Assembly: GCF_003217575.1 (NCBI RefSeq)
Contig: NZ_QJTC01000009.1
Coordinates: 62,001 to 126,000 of the forward strand
DNA: 64,000 bases
Reading direction: 5' to 3'
From: Xylophilus ampelinus
GTDB taxonomy: Bacteria > Pseudomonadota > Gammaproteobacteria > Burkholderiales > Burkholderiaceae_C
The notes below the pieces were generated by a model. That model searched no databases. It had not been told where the DNA came from and saw nothing but the letters and a program-made list of their open reading frames with translations. Every line of letters begins with the position of its first letter. Within the stretch, counting starts at the first letter, position 1. This document shows positions 29,109 through 36,947 of the stretch, piece by piece. A program made the translations under genes and the position numbers.

Positions 29109-30488
29109 ATGACAGCGACCAGCACCCCCACGCTGCAGGACTGCCGCGCCCTGGATGCGCACGACCCGCTGCGCAGTCTGCGCGGCCATTTCACCCTGCC
29201 GGCCGATACCGTATACCTCGACGGCAACTCGCTCGGCGTGCTGCCCGCCGCGGCGGCGGCCCGGGTGGCCGACGTGGTCGCCCGCGAATGGGGCCAGGAC
29301 CTGATCCGCTCGTGGAACACCGCGCGCTGGGTCGACCTGCCGCAGCGCCTGGGCGACCAGCTGGCGCCGTGGATCGGCGCGGGCAAAGGGGAGGTGGTCT
29401 GCACCGACAGCACCTCGGTCAACCTCTACAAAGTGCTGAGCGCAGCCCTGAACATCGCCCGCGAGGCATCGCCCGCCCGACTGCGCATCGTCAGCGAGCG
29501 CAGCAACTTCCCCACCGACCTCTACATCGCCGAAGGCCTTTGCAGGGAGCGCGGGCTGGAGCTGGTGCTGGTCGAGCCCGAAGACATCGCCGCCGCGCTG
29601 ACCGCCGACGTGGCGGTGCTGATGCTCACCCACGTCAACTACCGCACCGGCGCGATGCACGACATGGCGGCCATCACCGCCGCTGCCCACGCCGCCGGCA
29701 TCCTCACCGTCTGGGACCTGGCCCACAGCGCCGGCGCGGTGCCGGTGGACTTGCGGGGCGCAGGCGCCGATTTCGCGATCGGCTGCGGCTACAAGTACCT
29801 CAACGGCGGCCCCGGCGCGCCGGCCTTCGTCTGGGTCAACCCCCGCCATGCCGACCGCTTCTGGCAGCCGCTCTCTGGCTGGTGGGGCCACGCCGCGCCG
29901 TTCCGCTTCACGCCCGACTACCAACCCGCCGCCGGCATCGGCCGGTACCTGTGCGGCACCCAGCCCATCATCAGCCTGTCGGCCCTGCAGTGCGGCCTGG
30001 ACGTGTTCGACGCCGCCGTGCCCCTGGGCGGCATGCCCGCGCTGCGCGCCAAGTCGCTGGCGCTGACCGACCTGTTCATCCGCCTGGTGGAGGAGCGCTG
30101 CGACGGGCACGGTCTGGGCCTGGCCACCCCGCGGGCACATGAACAGCGCGGATCGCAGGTCTGCCTGACCCTCGATTCCAGCCCCCACGCTCCGCCGCTG
30201 CGCGGGTCGCTGCCCCCCGAGGGGGCCGCTGCCGCCTTGGGGCGGCCCGGCGGCGGCGGCTCGGTCGCCTACGCCATCGTCCAGGCCCTGATCGCCCGCA
30301 AGGTGATCGGCGACTTCCGCCAGGGCGACGGCGGCACCGGGCCGCACCTGGACATCCTGCGATTCGGCTTCACGCCGCTCTACATCGGCTTCGAGGACGT
30401 ATGGAACGCGGTCGAGCACCTGCGCCAGGTGCTGGAAAGCGGCGAGTGGCGCCGCCCCGAGTTCAACCAAACCAACGCGGTTACCTGA
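29109..30488 (+). CDS. kynU: Kynureninase
   Basis: 459 residues, longer than the usual ~415-420. PLP enzyme cleaving kynurenine to anthranilate and alanine. Landmarks: [39 protein letters not shown] (PLP-contacting Asp), the Schiff-base lysine K229 in [12 protein letters not shown], and [10 protein letters not shown]. Oddity: around residues 358-385 an in-frame stretch ([20 protein letters not shown]) interrupts the C-terminal domain between VCLTLDS and [10 protein letters not shown]. It matches the GC-rich palindrome family seen in mdtB, so the enzyme carries a repeat-derived loop. No good Shine-Dalgarno is visible because a repeat abuts the ATG. kynA follows after 5 bp. Confidence 0.94.
   Translation: MTATSTPTLQDCRALDAHDPLRSLRGHFTLPADTVYLDGNSLGVLPAAAAARVADVVAREWGQDLIRSWNTARWVDLPQRLGDQLAPWIGAGKGEVVCTDSTSVNLYKVLSAALNIAREASPARLRIVSERSNFPTDLYIAEGLCRERGLELVLVEPEDIAAALTADVAVLMLTHVNYRTGAMHDMAAITAAAHAAGILTVWDLAHSAGAVPVDLRGAGADFAIGCGYKYLNGGPGAPAFVWVNPRHADRFWQPLSGWWGHAAPFRFTPDYQPAAGIGRYLCGTQPIISLSALQCGLDVFDAAVPLGGMPALRAKSLALTDLFIRLVEERCDGHGLGLATPRAHEQRGSQVCLTLDSSPHAPPLRGSLPPEGAAAALGRPGGGGSVAYAIVQALIARKVIGDFRQGDGGTGPHLDILRFGFTPLYIGFEDVWNAVEHLRQVLESGEWRRPEFNQTNAVT
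30181..30262. repeat. GC-rich palindromic element inside kynU
   Basis: The sequence gctgccccccgagggggccg followed by ctgccgccttggggcgg and cccggcggcggcgg is a C-run/G-run palindrome read in frame. It resembles the intergenic copies near 46375 and 47802 and the in-frame copy in mdtB. Flanking codons rejoin a normal kynureninase sequence. Confidence 0.7.
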
Positions 30489-30493
30489 CCACC

Positions 30494-31420
30494 ATGTGCC
30501 CCCACCACGCTTCCACCCCGGCCGCGCCCGACGCGGTACAGGCTCCTGTCGCCGCTGCCGCCGCTGTTGCCTCCGCTGCCGACGGCCCCGGCGCCACCAT
30601 CGTGCGGGAGGAGGGCGCCCAGCTCGACTTCAGCCGTGCGATGAGCTACGGCGACTATTTGCAGCTGGACGCGGTGCTGGGCGCACAGAAGCCGCTCTCG
30701 CCCGCGCACGACGAGCTGCTCTTCATCGTCCAGCACCAGACCAGCGAGCTGTGGATGAAGCTGATGCTGCACGAGCTGCGCGCCGCCATCCGCTGCGTGG
30801 CCGAGGACGACCTGCAGCGCGCCTTCAAGATGCTGGCCCGCGTCAGCAAGATCATGGAGCAGCTGGTCCACGCCTGGGACGTGCTGGCCACCATGACCCC
30901 GCCCGAGTACAGCGCCATGCGCCCCTACCTGGCGCAGTCCAGCGGCTTCCAGAGCTGGCAGTACCGCAGCATCGAGTTCGCCCTGGGCAACAAGAACGGC
31001 CTGATGTTGAAGCCCTACGAACACCGCCCCGACCTGCTGGCCGAGGTGCAGGCCGCCTACGCCATGCCCTCCCTCTACGACGAGTCCCTGCGCCTGCTGG
31101 CCCGCCGCGGGATCGAAGTGCCGGCCGAGGCGCTGGAGCGGGACTGGACCCAGCCCTACGCTCCCAGCGAAGGCGTGGAGCAGGCCTGGCTGACCGTGTA
31201 TCGCGACCCCAAAGCCTGGTGGGACCTGTACCAGCTGGGCGAAGAGCTGACCGACCTGGAAGACGCCTTCCGGCTCTGGCGTTTTCGGCATGTGACGACG
31301 GTGGAGCGGGTGATCGGCTTCAAGCGCGGGACCGGCGGGACGGGGGGTGTGTCGTATCTGCGCAAGATGCTGGACGTGGTGCTGTTTCCGGAGATCTGGC
31401 GCTTGCGGACGGAGCTGTGA
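30494..31420 (+). CDS. kynA: Tryptophan 2,3-dioxygenase
   Basis: 308 residues. Haem enzyme that opens the indole ring of L-tryptophan to N-formylkynurenine, the first step of the pathway completed by KynB and KynU. Signatures: [41 protein letters not shown] (substrate-site His), [20 protein letters not shown] and the C-terminal [20 protein letters not shown] with the haem-ligand His. An Ala-rich N-terminal extension of about 40 residues precedes the core. Start at the ATG 5 bp after the kynU stop. Last gene of the operon; the effector islet begins 70 bp downstream in the opposite orientation. Confidence 0.96.
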   Translation: MCPHHASTPAAPDAVQAPVAAAAAVASAADGPGATIVREEGAQLDFSRAMSYGDYLQLDAVLGAQKPLSPAHDELLFIVQHQTSELWMKLMLHELRAAIRCVAEDDLQRAFKMLARVSKIMEQLVHAWDVLATMTPPEYSAMRPYLAQSSGFQSWQYRSIEFALGNKNGLMLKPYEHRPDLLAEVQAAYAMPSLYDESLRLLARRGIEVPAEALERDWTQPYAPSEGVEQAWLTVYRDPKAWWDLYQLGEELTDLEDAFRLWRFRHVTTVERVIGFKRGTGGTGGVSYLRKMLDVVLFPEIWRLRTEL

Positions 31421-31490
31421 GGAAGCTGTCGGCGGCTGCGGAGGGCGGCGGTGGGCGCCTGGCAGGCCCGGCTTCCGCAGTGCTATCCGC

Positions 31491-33200
31491 TCACCACCAG
31501 GAAGACGATCCCTTGAGATGCTGCTCGTAGATGTCGATGGTCTTGGCCAGTCCCCGGGTCATCCAGTTCAGTGCGTCCTCCGGCCCCTTGCGATTGTTGC
31601 CGCTGGAATAGACGGTTGTCTGCCTATCGTCGCAAGCGGACGGCGGGAGACCATAAGACGCCAGTACCCAATCGGCCGCCAGGCGCGCAGTGCGTCCGTT
31701 GGCGTCGGGAAAGGGGTGGATGCTGATAAGACGCTGTGCCGTCGCGGCGGCCAGTTCGACAGGTGTCACCGTGCCCTGTGCGACCTGATCGGCTTTCGAC
31801 TCGAACCACTCGTCGAAATGCGCCATTTCGACACCGATCTCACGCTCGTCCACCACCCCGCACCAGGCATGGTCCTGGACAAATCCAGTGAGCTGCCTGC
31901 GGAACTCCCCAAAGCGCGCGCCAAAGTTTTCGACGGCTTGGGGGTCATTGAATGGCTGCAGATCCCTTCCCAGCATCGCGTTGAGCTTCTTGAGATGTTC
32001 CGTATCGAGCGGGTCGCCCTCGCTCGCCCACCGCTGGACCTGGTTTGCCGCAGCGTTCCAGTTCATGCCGGCCCTGGACGTGGATTGCACGGTGTTGGAC
32101 AGGCCGGCCCGCAGGCCGTCCACCTCCTCGCGGGCCGCTTGCGCACGTTGCGCGGTTTCGGCTCCGCCCTTGGCCATCTTCTTCTGCAGACCTTGCCACT
32201 TCTTCTGCAACGCCTTCAGTTCCTTTTCATTCCTTGTTCGAATGTCAGAAGCGATAGGCAGACTCAGGATCAGCTCCATCAGCCTAACCTGGGTCTCGCG
32301 CGTGCCGACATACACCTTTTTGAAGTCGATCCCTGGTGGCAGCTCCACGATCTGCGTATTGCCGGCCATATCGAGGGCTCTGAGCTTCGGCAGGTTTCCG
32401 ATGGCCGACGGAATTTGACGAAGGGCGCAATTCCTGAGAAGTATGAGCTCCAGATTCTGGCTCTTACCTATTTCCGAAGGCAATTGGCCAAGACGTTTGT
32501 TGTCGCACAGATCCAGTTCTCTCAAGCTCGGACCAAAGCCGCCTTCCGGGAGCCGGGACAGGTCGCAGTTCTTGAGATTCACTGTTTGCAGTTTCTCCAA
32601 CCGATCCATGGAATCGGGTAGCGATCTGAGATTTTTATTACCCGCAACGTCCAGCACTACGAGGCCTCGCGCTTGCGACAAGTTGGCGGGCAAGGCATGC
32701 AAATCGCAGCCGGCGACATCCAGCCGAGTCAGCTTCGGCGCGAAGGCCAACTGGTCCGGCAGGCGCTGCAGCAACGGGTTGTTTTCAACACTCAGGTTGC
32801 CCATATGGGTCAAGAGGTGCAGGCCCCGAGGCAGGCTCGTCAGATTGCATCGGTCCAGGTACAGCAGGAAGTCGTCATCGACAAAGGCTTTGAGAATCGT
32901 GGATTTTGCGGAGTCCGGTCCATCCCAAGCCTGCAGGGCCTGTGTCAGCAGTTGGAGCCGTTCGGTCTTAGCGGGAGGGATGTAGGGACCTGTGACACAC
33001 GCGGCATCCAACGCGCCTTCCCGGATGAAGGGAGACATCAGGCCGTTCGGTTCAGCTTCCTCGATCACGCGCGCGGCCACCTCCGCGACCCGCCCACGGT
33101 CCAGTGCGGGCGCGTGCGGGTCCCAGACCATGTTTCGGGGGGCGGCACGGTCGTGCCGTGCAACGTTCTCGTGTGCCGTAGCCCAGACGGCCCGGCCCAT
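31491..33200 (-). CDS. LRR-Fic type III effector, AvrAC/XopAC-like
   Basis: 569 residues from the ATG at 33200; the start is uncertain. About six leucine-rich repeats (LTRLDVAGCDLHALP, LVVLDVAGNKNLRSLP, LRELDLCDNKRLGQLP, LRALDMAGNTQIVELP) occupy roughly residues 120-300. A coiled region follows, then a C-terminal Fic domain with catalytic loop HPFPDANGRTAR near residue 495. This LRR plus Fic order is that of Xanthomonas AvrAC/XopAC, which uridylylates plant receptor-like cytoplasmic kinases; activity here is inferred from family. A perfect PIP box and -10 motif lie upstream. The best signal-like N-terminus (MKSSSTDHAPRLPPEQ at 33319) is in another frame, so a frameshift is possible. G+C is moderately below that of the core genes. 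Confidence 0.85.
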   Translation of the reverse strand: MGRAVWATAHENVARHDRAAPRNMVWDPHAPALDRGRVAEVAARVIEEAEPNGLMSPFIREGALDAACVTGPYIPPAKTERLQLLTQALQAWDGPDSAKSTILKAFVDDDFLLYLDRCNLTSLPRGLHLLTHMGNLSVENNPLLQRLPDQLAFAPKLTRLDVAGCDLHALPANLSQARGLVVLDVAGNKNLRSLPDSMDRLEKLQTVNLKNCDLSRLPEGGFGPSLRELDLCDNKRLGQLPSEIGKSQNLELILLRNCALRQIPSAIGNLPKLRALDMAGNTQIVELPPGIDFKKVYVGTRETQVRLMELILSLPIASDIRTRNEKELKALQKKWQGLQKKMAKGGAETAQRAQAAREEVDGLRAGLSNTVQSTSRAGMNWNAAANQVQRWASEGDPLDTEHLKKLNAMLGRDLQPFNDPQAVENFGARFGEFRRQLTGFVQDHAWCGVVDEREIGVEMAHFDEWFESKADQVAQGTVTPVELAAATAQRLISIHPFPDANGRTARLAADWVLASYGLPPSACDDRQTTVYSSGNNRKGPEDALNWMTRGLAKTIDIYEQHLKGSSSWW

Positions 33201-33353
33201 CCTCCGGCCGGGCCGGGCCGTGAACCGGACGCACAACCGGACGTGCGAGTGCCCGTCTGGCTGTCAGGACACTGCTCGGGCGGAAGACGGGGCGCGTGAT
33301 CGGTAGAAGACGATTTCATACGGGATGACCTGAGACCAGACGGGGGTTGCGCT

Positions 33354-33413
33354 AGCATGAGCGCATGTCTTTGGGCTGCTGGAATCCTGCGAATGCAATG
33401 CCTGCAAAGCGAA
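33354..33413 (-). promoter_or_regulatory. PIP box and -10 motif driving the LRR-Fic gene
   Basis: Read on the minus strand, TTCGC (33413-33409), 15 bp, TTCGC (33393-33389): an exact match to the plant-inducible promoter consensus TTCGB-N15-TTCGB bound by HrpX/HrpB. After 29 bp comes CATGCT (33359-33354), matching the required YANNNT -10 at the required 30-32 bp distance. A transcript would start near 33347. This supports hrp-regulon control of the effector downstream. Confidence 0.8.
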
Positions 33414-33870
33414 GCATCGAGCCGTTTGGCGATGCGCGCAGACTTTTCCTGACTCGAAGCTGCTGCGAACACGTGTGCTGACGCGCCAGTACAAGCTGCC
33501 GTTGCGCGCCGGGCATCACCTCGCCTCCGAAGTGGTGGAGTACGCCGAGGCCGAGAACATCAGGCCGCTGGACTTCCCGTATGCCGAGGCGCAGCGCATC
33601 TACGCCGAGACGGCCCGGGGATCCGATTTCGCCCAGGTGCTGCCGGTGTCGGAGGCCGAGTTCCGCGCCGCCCTCGACCCGGTCGCGATCGTCAAGAACC
33701 GCCAGACCGCCGGCGGTCCGCAGCCGGCCGAGATGCAGCGGATGGTCAAGGAGGCCCGGCAGCGCATCGCGCAGCAGGAAGCGTGGATCCAGGGCGACCG
33801 GGCGAGGATCGCGTCGTCGCTGGCGCGGCTCGACGGCGATTTCCAGAAGCTGGGTGCGGCGGCGCGCCGA
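33410..33870 (+). pseudogene. Remnant of an argininosuccinate lyase-like gene (C-terminal part)
   Basis: The plus-strand frame encodes LTRQYKLPLRAGHHLASEVVEY, IRPLDFPYAEAQRIYAE, LPVSEAEFRAALDPVAIVKN and RQTAGGPQPAEMQRMVKEA. These are recognisable as the last ~140 residues of the argininosuccinate lyase/fumarase superfamily (argininosuccinate lyase-like branch). The catalytic N-terminal and central domains are absent: homology begins at about 33410, right where the PIP box lies, and the frame then runs into unrelated low-G+C islet sequence instead of stopping normally. G+C is core-like. It is best read as a gene cut by arrival of the effector islet. Confidence 0.65.
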
Positions 33871-33936
33871 GGGCCTGCGTTGCGCGCCGACGGGGCAGGC
33901 CGGCCGCGCCCTCCGCAAGGCACGCCGGCCCGGCGG

Positions 33937-34020
33937 GCTAGCGCTTTTCCAGATGCCCCAGCGGCAGCGCGCCGCAAGCTTTTACCTCGCCGCCAACCCC
34001 AGGGTGTGCGTCAACTCTGC
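33937..34020 (-). pseudogene. Remnant 3' end of an lrp gene (direct repeat of 38479-38530)
   Basis: On the minus strand the last 17 codons encode GEVKACGALPLGHLEKR followed by TAG. This is nearly identical to the C-terminus of the intact Lrp-type regulator at 38478 (GEVKAGGALPLGHLEKR, TAA). Over about 50 bp the two copies differ at four positions, mostly synonymous. Weaker similarity continues to about 34020 and then is lost in islet sequence. The two copies are in the same orientation and bracket the three low-G+C effector-like genes. Confidence 0.8.
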
Positions 34021-34156
34021 TATGCCGGCGTATTGGGTTGTTGGTTAGGAACATCGCGAGCTTGCGACTATGCGGCATGCTCGGAATATAAAAGCTTCGA
34101 GGAAAGAAAAAGCTCTAGACCGCCAATAATATCTTCGGTAGTGAAATCCCGAAATC

Positions 34157-35395
34157 TCATTTCTCGAATATGACTTCCTGTTTCACCTCTTTCATAAGTG
34201 CAGAGCGAAACGCCCTGTCGAAGTGACTGGCAAATTTCATCTGCGATGGACTTTTTTCCTGCGCAGTCAGCTTGGAAAGCTTTTCGAGCGTCGATTTTTT
34301 GTCGAGTGCGGCGGTAGGGCTGAGCCAGGATAGCTGGCGCTCGATGAAATCCGAGACCATTTTGTTCTCGTGCCCCTCATGATCAATTTCTTCTGCTATC
34401 GATAGCATCTCCAAATTGAATTCGATCAACGTGGCGACCGCCAAGGGACGAGACTTGCCAATCGCTATGGCTTTTGCGTCCCACAACTCAAGTTTGGTGC
34501 AGTATTCGTTGTGCCGTAGAGAACTCCCCGGCCTTTTTGCCTGCAGCAGCGACTGAGCTTCGACCAGTTCGTCAACGGAGTGAATAAAGTCTAATGAACT
34601 CCTGTCGGGATCAGGCCTGATAAAAGGCACAAGATTACTCTCGATAAGTTTCATTTTCTCGGCATGGCTAAGCATGCGGCAATTTTTCTCATAATCGGAA
34701 TTAAATCCATTGTTCGATTTGAAGGAGTGTAGGTCGCCAAATCCGTTCCGCGCCTGTAAAGAGGAAGGTCTCTTGCCGCTGCCATTCGCTCGGTAGATGA
34801 CTGAAGGAAGATCCTTGTATTTTTCCTTATCGCCCTTTCTAGGGATTTCAGATATCAAATTCAGCTTCACTTGTGTGCTTATAACAGAGGCGGGTATCAT
34901 GACGATGTCGTGAGCTGTAGATTTGTTGCAGGCTGTATCGACCTCCCTTTTGGCTGGAGTTTTTCCTTTCATCCCGAGTCCCCCGGCAGCCTCTTCAGGA
35001 TCTGAAAATCGCAAGCTTCGAATCATCATCGGTTTTCCGTGGTTGTAGTCTTCGCATATTGCTGAGTTTTCCTTCGGTAGAACTTCTTTGGCGAAGGAAT
35101 TGTTGATGAAGTTTTCTAATTCGAGACTGTCGCTGAATTTGGTAATATTGCTTTGCAGTTTCGCCAAATTTTGTACGATTATTTTTTTCTCTTGGATTCG
35201 CTGAAGCGCCGAGGTCTGCAAAGACTTTATATTATTTTCGCCACGTTCAATTGGTCTGACAGTATTTTTTGGTGGAAGTCGGTCGATTGTCGACATTGAC
35301 GGGCTAATGACAGCCTCCCGATTTTGCTGTGTTTTTTGTTCTTGGTCGTGGCGATAGAAATTCATGCCGGCAAATTCGATATGGTTTATATCCAT
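34157..35395 (-). CDS. Putative type III effector, family not recognised
   Basis: 412 residues from the ATG at 35395, which has GAGGAAAA 5-9 nt upstream (an in-frame TTG at 35407 is weaker). No signal peptide or membrane helix is seen. It is rich in Lys, Ser and Asn and its G+C is much lower than the surrounding core, as for the two genes upstream. Distinctive stretches include GKTPAKREVDTACNKSTAHD and NGFGDLHSFKSNNGFNSDYE. No enzymatic motif can be assigned with confidence. Context is the main evidence: it lies between an LRR-Fic and an XopH-like effector. In Xanthomonas xopH (avrBs1.1) neighbours avrBs1, a 445-residue effector, which should be the first comparison. No PIP box was found in the 117 bp upstream, so it may be co-transcribed with 35513-36736. 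Confidence 0.6.
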   Translation of the reverse strand: MDINHIEFAGMNFYRHDQEQKTQQNREAVISPSMSTIDRLPPKNTVRPIERGENNIKSLQTSALQRIQEKKIIVQNLAKLQSNITKFSDSLELENFINNSFAKEVLPKENSAICEDYNHGKPMMIRSLRFSDPEEAAGGLGMKGKTPAKREVDTACNKSTAHDIVMIPASVISTQVKLNLISEIPRKGDKEKYKDLPSVIYRANGSGKRPSSLQARNGFGDLHSFKSNNGFNSDYEKNCRMLSHAEKMKLIESNLVPFIRPDPDRSSLDFIHSVDELVEAQSLLQAKRPGSSLRHNEYCTKLELWDAKAIAIGKSRPLAVATLIEFNLEMLSIAEEIDHEGHENKMVSDFIERQLSWLSPTAALDKKSTLEKLSKLTAQEKSPSQMKFASHFDRAFRSALMKEVKQEVIFEK

Positions 35396-35512
35396 GATTT
35401 TCCTCAATTAGATTTGGAAGAGTGAGGTATGGGCCTTCCGGCCTATGGCACCGATGGAATCGGAGTTTCCGCGGAATTTCAATATACTAACTTGCTCGAC
35501 ATGTTTGAATTG

Positions 35513-36736
35513 TTATTTCCGGGCATCGTTGATTTTCAATAAAAGATTTTTTGCCTCGATGGTGTAGTTGGATAAAGCGTTTTGCACCTTATCCAGGTCG
35601 GTGGGATCCACCTCGTCGAGGGTGAGCGAAATGGCGCTGGATATTTCCGCGTAGCTATGTGTAAAAACTTGACTTCTTTCGACTTTTTTGTGGGGAAGCT
35701 CTTGTTTTTCTCGTATTGCATTCATGTGCTTTGCCATCGACGTAGATGGGCCCTTTTCCCTGAAAAAATCCAATGACAAATTGATTAAAGCGTCCTTGGC
35801 TTGGTCCGCCGTCAGTCCGGGTGCCGTCCATGGAACACCTAGTTGCTTAGCTGCATAATGGGCCGCTATGACCACATCCGAAGAGGAGCCTGACGTTCCC
35901 GACATGACCGGAACCTGCAAAGAATCCCGAATGCGGGTGCCGACATCGTTGGACAGATCCATTCCCGACATCGTCTTGGTCGAATGCGTTCCTGAACGAT
36001 CCGCATCGTGGCGATTTTTTTCTCGATATGATTTTCGCAACTGTATTTTTAGGCGGCCGGCCACCAACTGTCCTTCTTGAGCTAATTCAAAACCTGTTTT
36101 TACCTGGTCTTCAGTGAATGGACCTGACGCACCTTTCAACATCATGGCAAAAGCGGAAGCCGCTTGGGTTGAAATCTTCCAAGGACGCTTCTTGGCATAA
36201 GGGGAATGCTCATCAGGCTCCCGGAGGCCAAGAACCTCGTCGCCTAATTTTTCACGGTCGCGGCACTGCAGGGCGGGCTCGCGGCTCCATAGGCCCCTCT
36301 CCAGATGGCAAAGCCATTCCGATTGTTTATGGGTAAGTGACTCTACATTATTTATCGCATGGCTTGCATTCGAAATCAGCGTCTTTTCGGCATCTATGCT
36401 ATTTAAATACGCATCGGCCCGACTGTGAAGATGGCGCTCGGAGTAATATTCGTTGTTCGACAAAGATTGGGAAAGAAATTCGATTATGCTTGCGTCTGTT
36501 TTATTGTCGGGGCGGTAGATTTTCCCAGCAACAGTCGCTGCACTGTAAGACTTTCCGGGTCTGTTTGAAGATGCTGTGGCCAGGGATAATGCTTGATTGA
36601 TAGAGGAAGATGCTTCTCTTTTATGGTGGGGGCCGCCAACTTCGGCCTTATGCGTTGGGTGCACATCGCCTGGCTCTGCGGCCGATGCTTCTGCTTGATT
36701 GGAAAAGCCAATGGAATCGGATTTTGGGTTTAGCAT
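35513..36736 (-). CDS. Putative type III effector, Ser-rich N-terminus, family not recognised
   Basis: 407 residues. The first ~70 residues are Ser/Ala/His-rich with few hydrophobics (MLNPKSDSIGFSNQAEASAA, REASSSINQALSLATASSN), the composition expected of a type III secretion signal. The rest is soluble and mostly helical in character. A conspicuous block MSGTSGSSSDVVIAAHYAAK near residue 285 looks like a conserved loop and helix start, but no family can be named safely. Low G+C and rare-codon use match the neighbouring islet genes. No convincing Shine-Dalgarno or PIP box is visible in the 211 bp upstream; that region does hold AT-rich tracts. Function unknown. Confidence 0.6.
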   Translation of the reverse strand: MLNPKSDSIGFSNQAEASAAEPGDVHPTHKAEVGGPHHKREASSSINQALSLATASSNRPGKSYSAATVAGKIYRPDNKTDASIIEFLSQSLSNNEYYSERHLHSRADAYLNSIDAEKTLISNASHAINNVESLTHKQSEWLCHLERGLWSREPALQCRDREKLGDEVLGLREPDEHSPYAKKRPWKISTQAASAFAMMLKGASGPFTEDQVKTGFELAQEGQLVAGRLKIQLRKSYREKNRHDADRSGTHSTKTMSGMDLSNDVGTRIRDSLQVPVMSGTSGSSSDVVIAAHYAAKQLGVPWTAPGLTADQAKDALINLSLDFFREKGPSTSMAKHMNAIREKQELPHKKVERSQVFTHSYAEISSAISLTLDEVDPTDLDKVQNALSNYTIEAKNLLLKINDARK

Positions 36737-36947
36737 GATTCGAATATCGTATTAAATTTTCGGTAAGGTTGCTTTCGCAACGGCTTTGCAACAACGAAGG
36801 AAAGCAGTTCGGTAGCCGGAATCGAAGACTCCTGCGGTCCAGTAGGGTTGTCTGCGTTGCGCAAAGGCGGTGGCCAACCCCGTGTTGCGATTCAGGATAA
36901 GCGCTGCGGGCTACTGGGGAGGTGGCGATGGTGGTGAGCCTGCCCCG

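Noticed and set aside
34157..35395. Reading the VIYRANGSGKRPSS ... NGFG stretch as an ADP-ribosyltransferase R-motif
   Set aside because: It resembles the YRxDSRPP...NGF start of pertussis-like toxins, but no STS strand or E-x-E motif follows in the right order, so the call is not supported.
36737..36947. PIP box in front of the 407-residue effector-like gene
   Set aside because: CGAA half sites occur at 36741, 36795 and 36823, but none are 20 bp apart; TTCG sites at 36759, 36774 and 36808 also have the wrong spacing.
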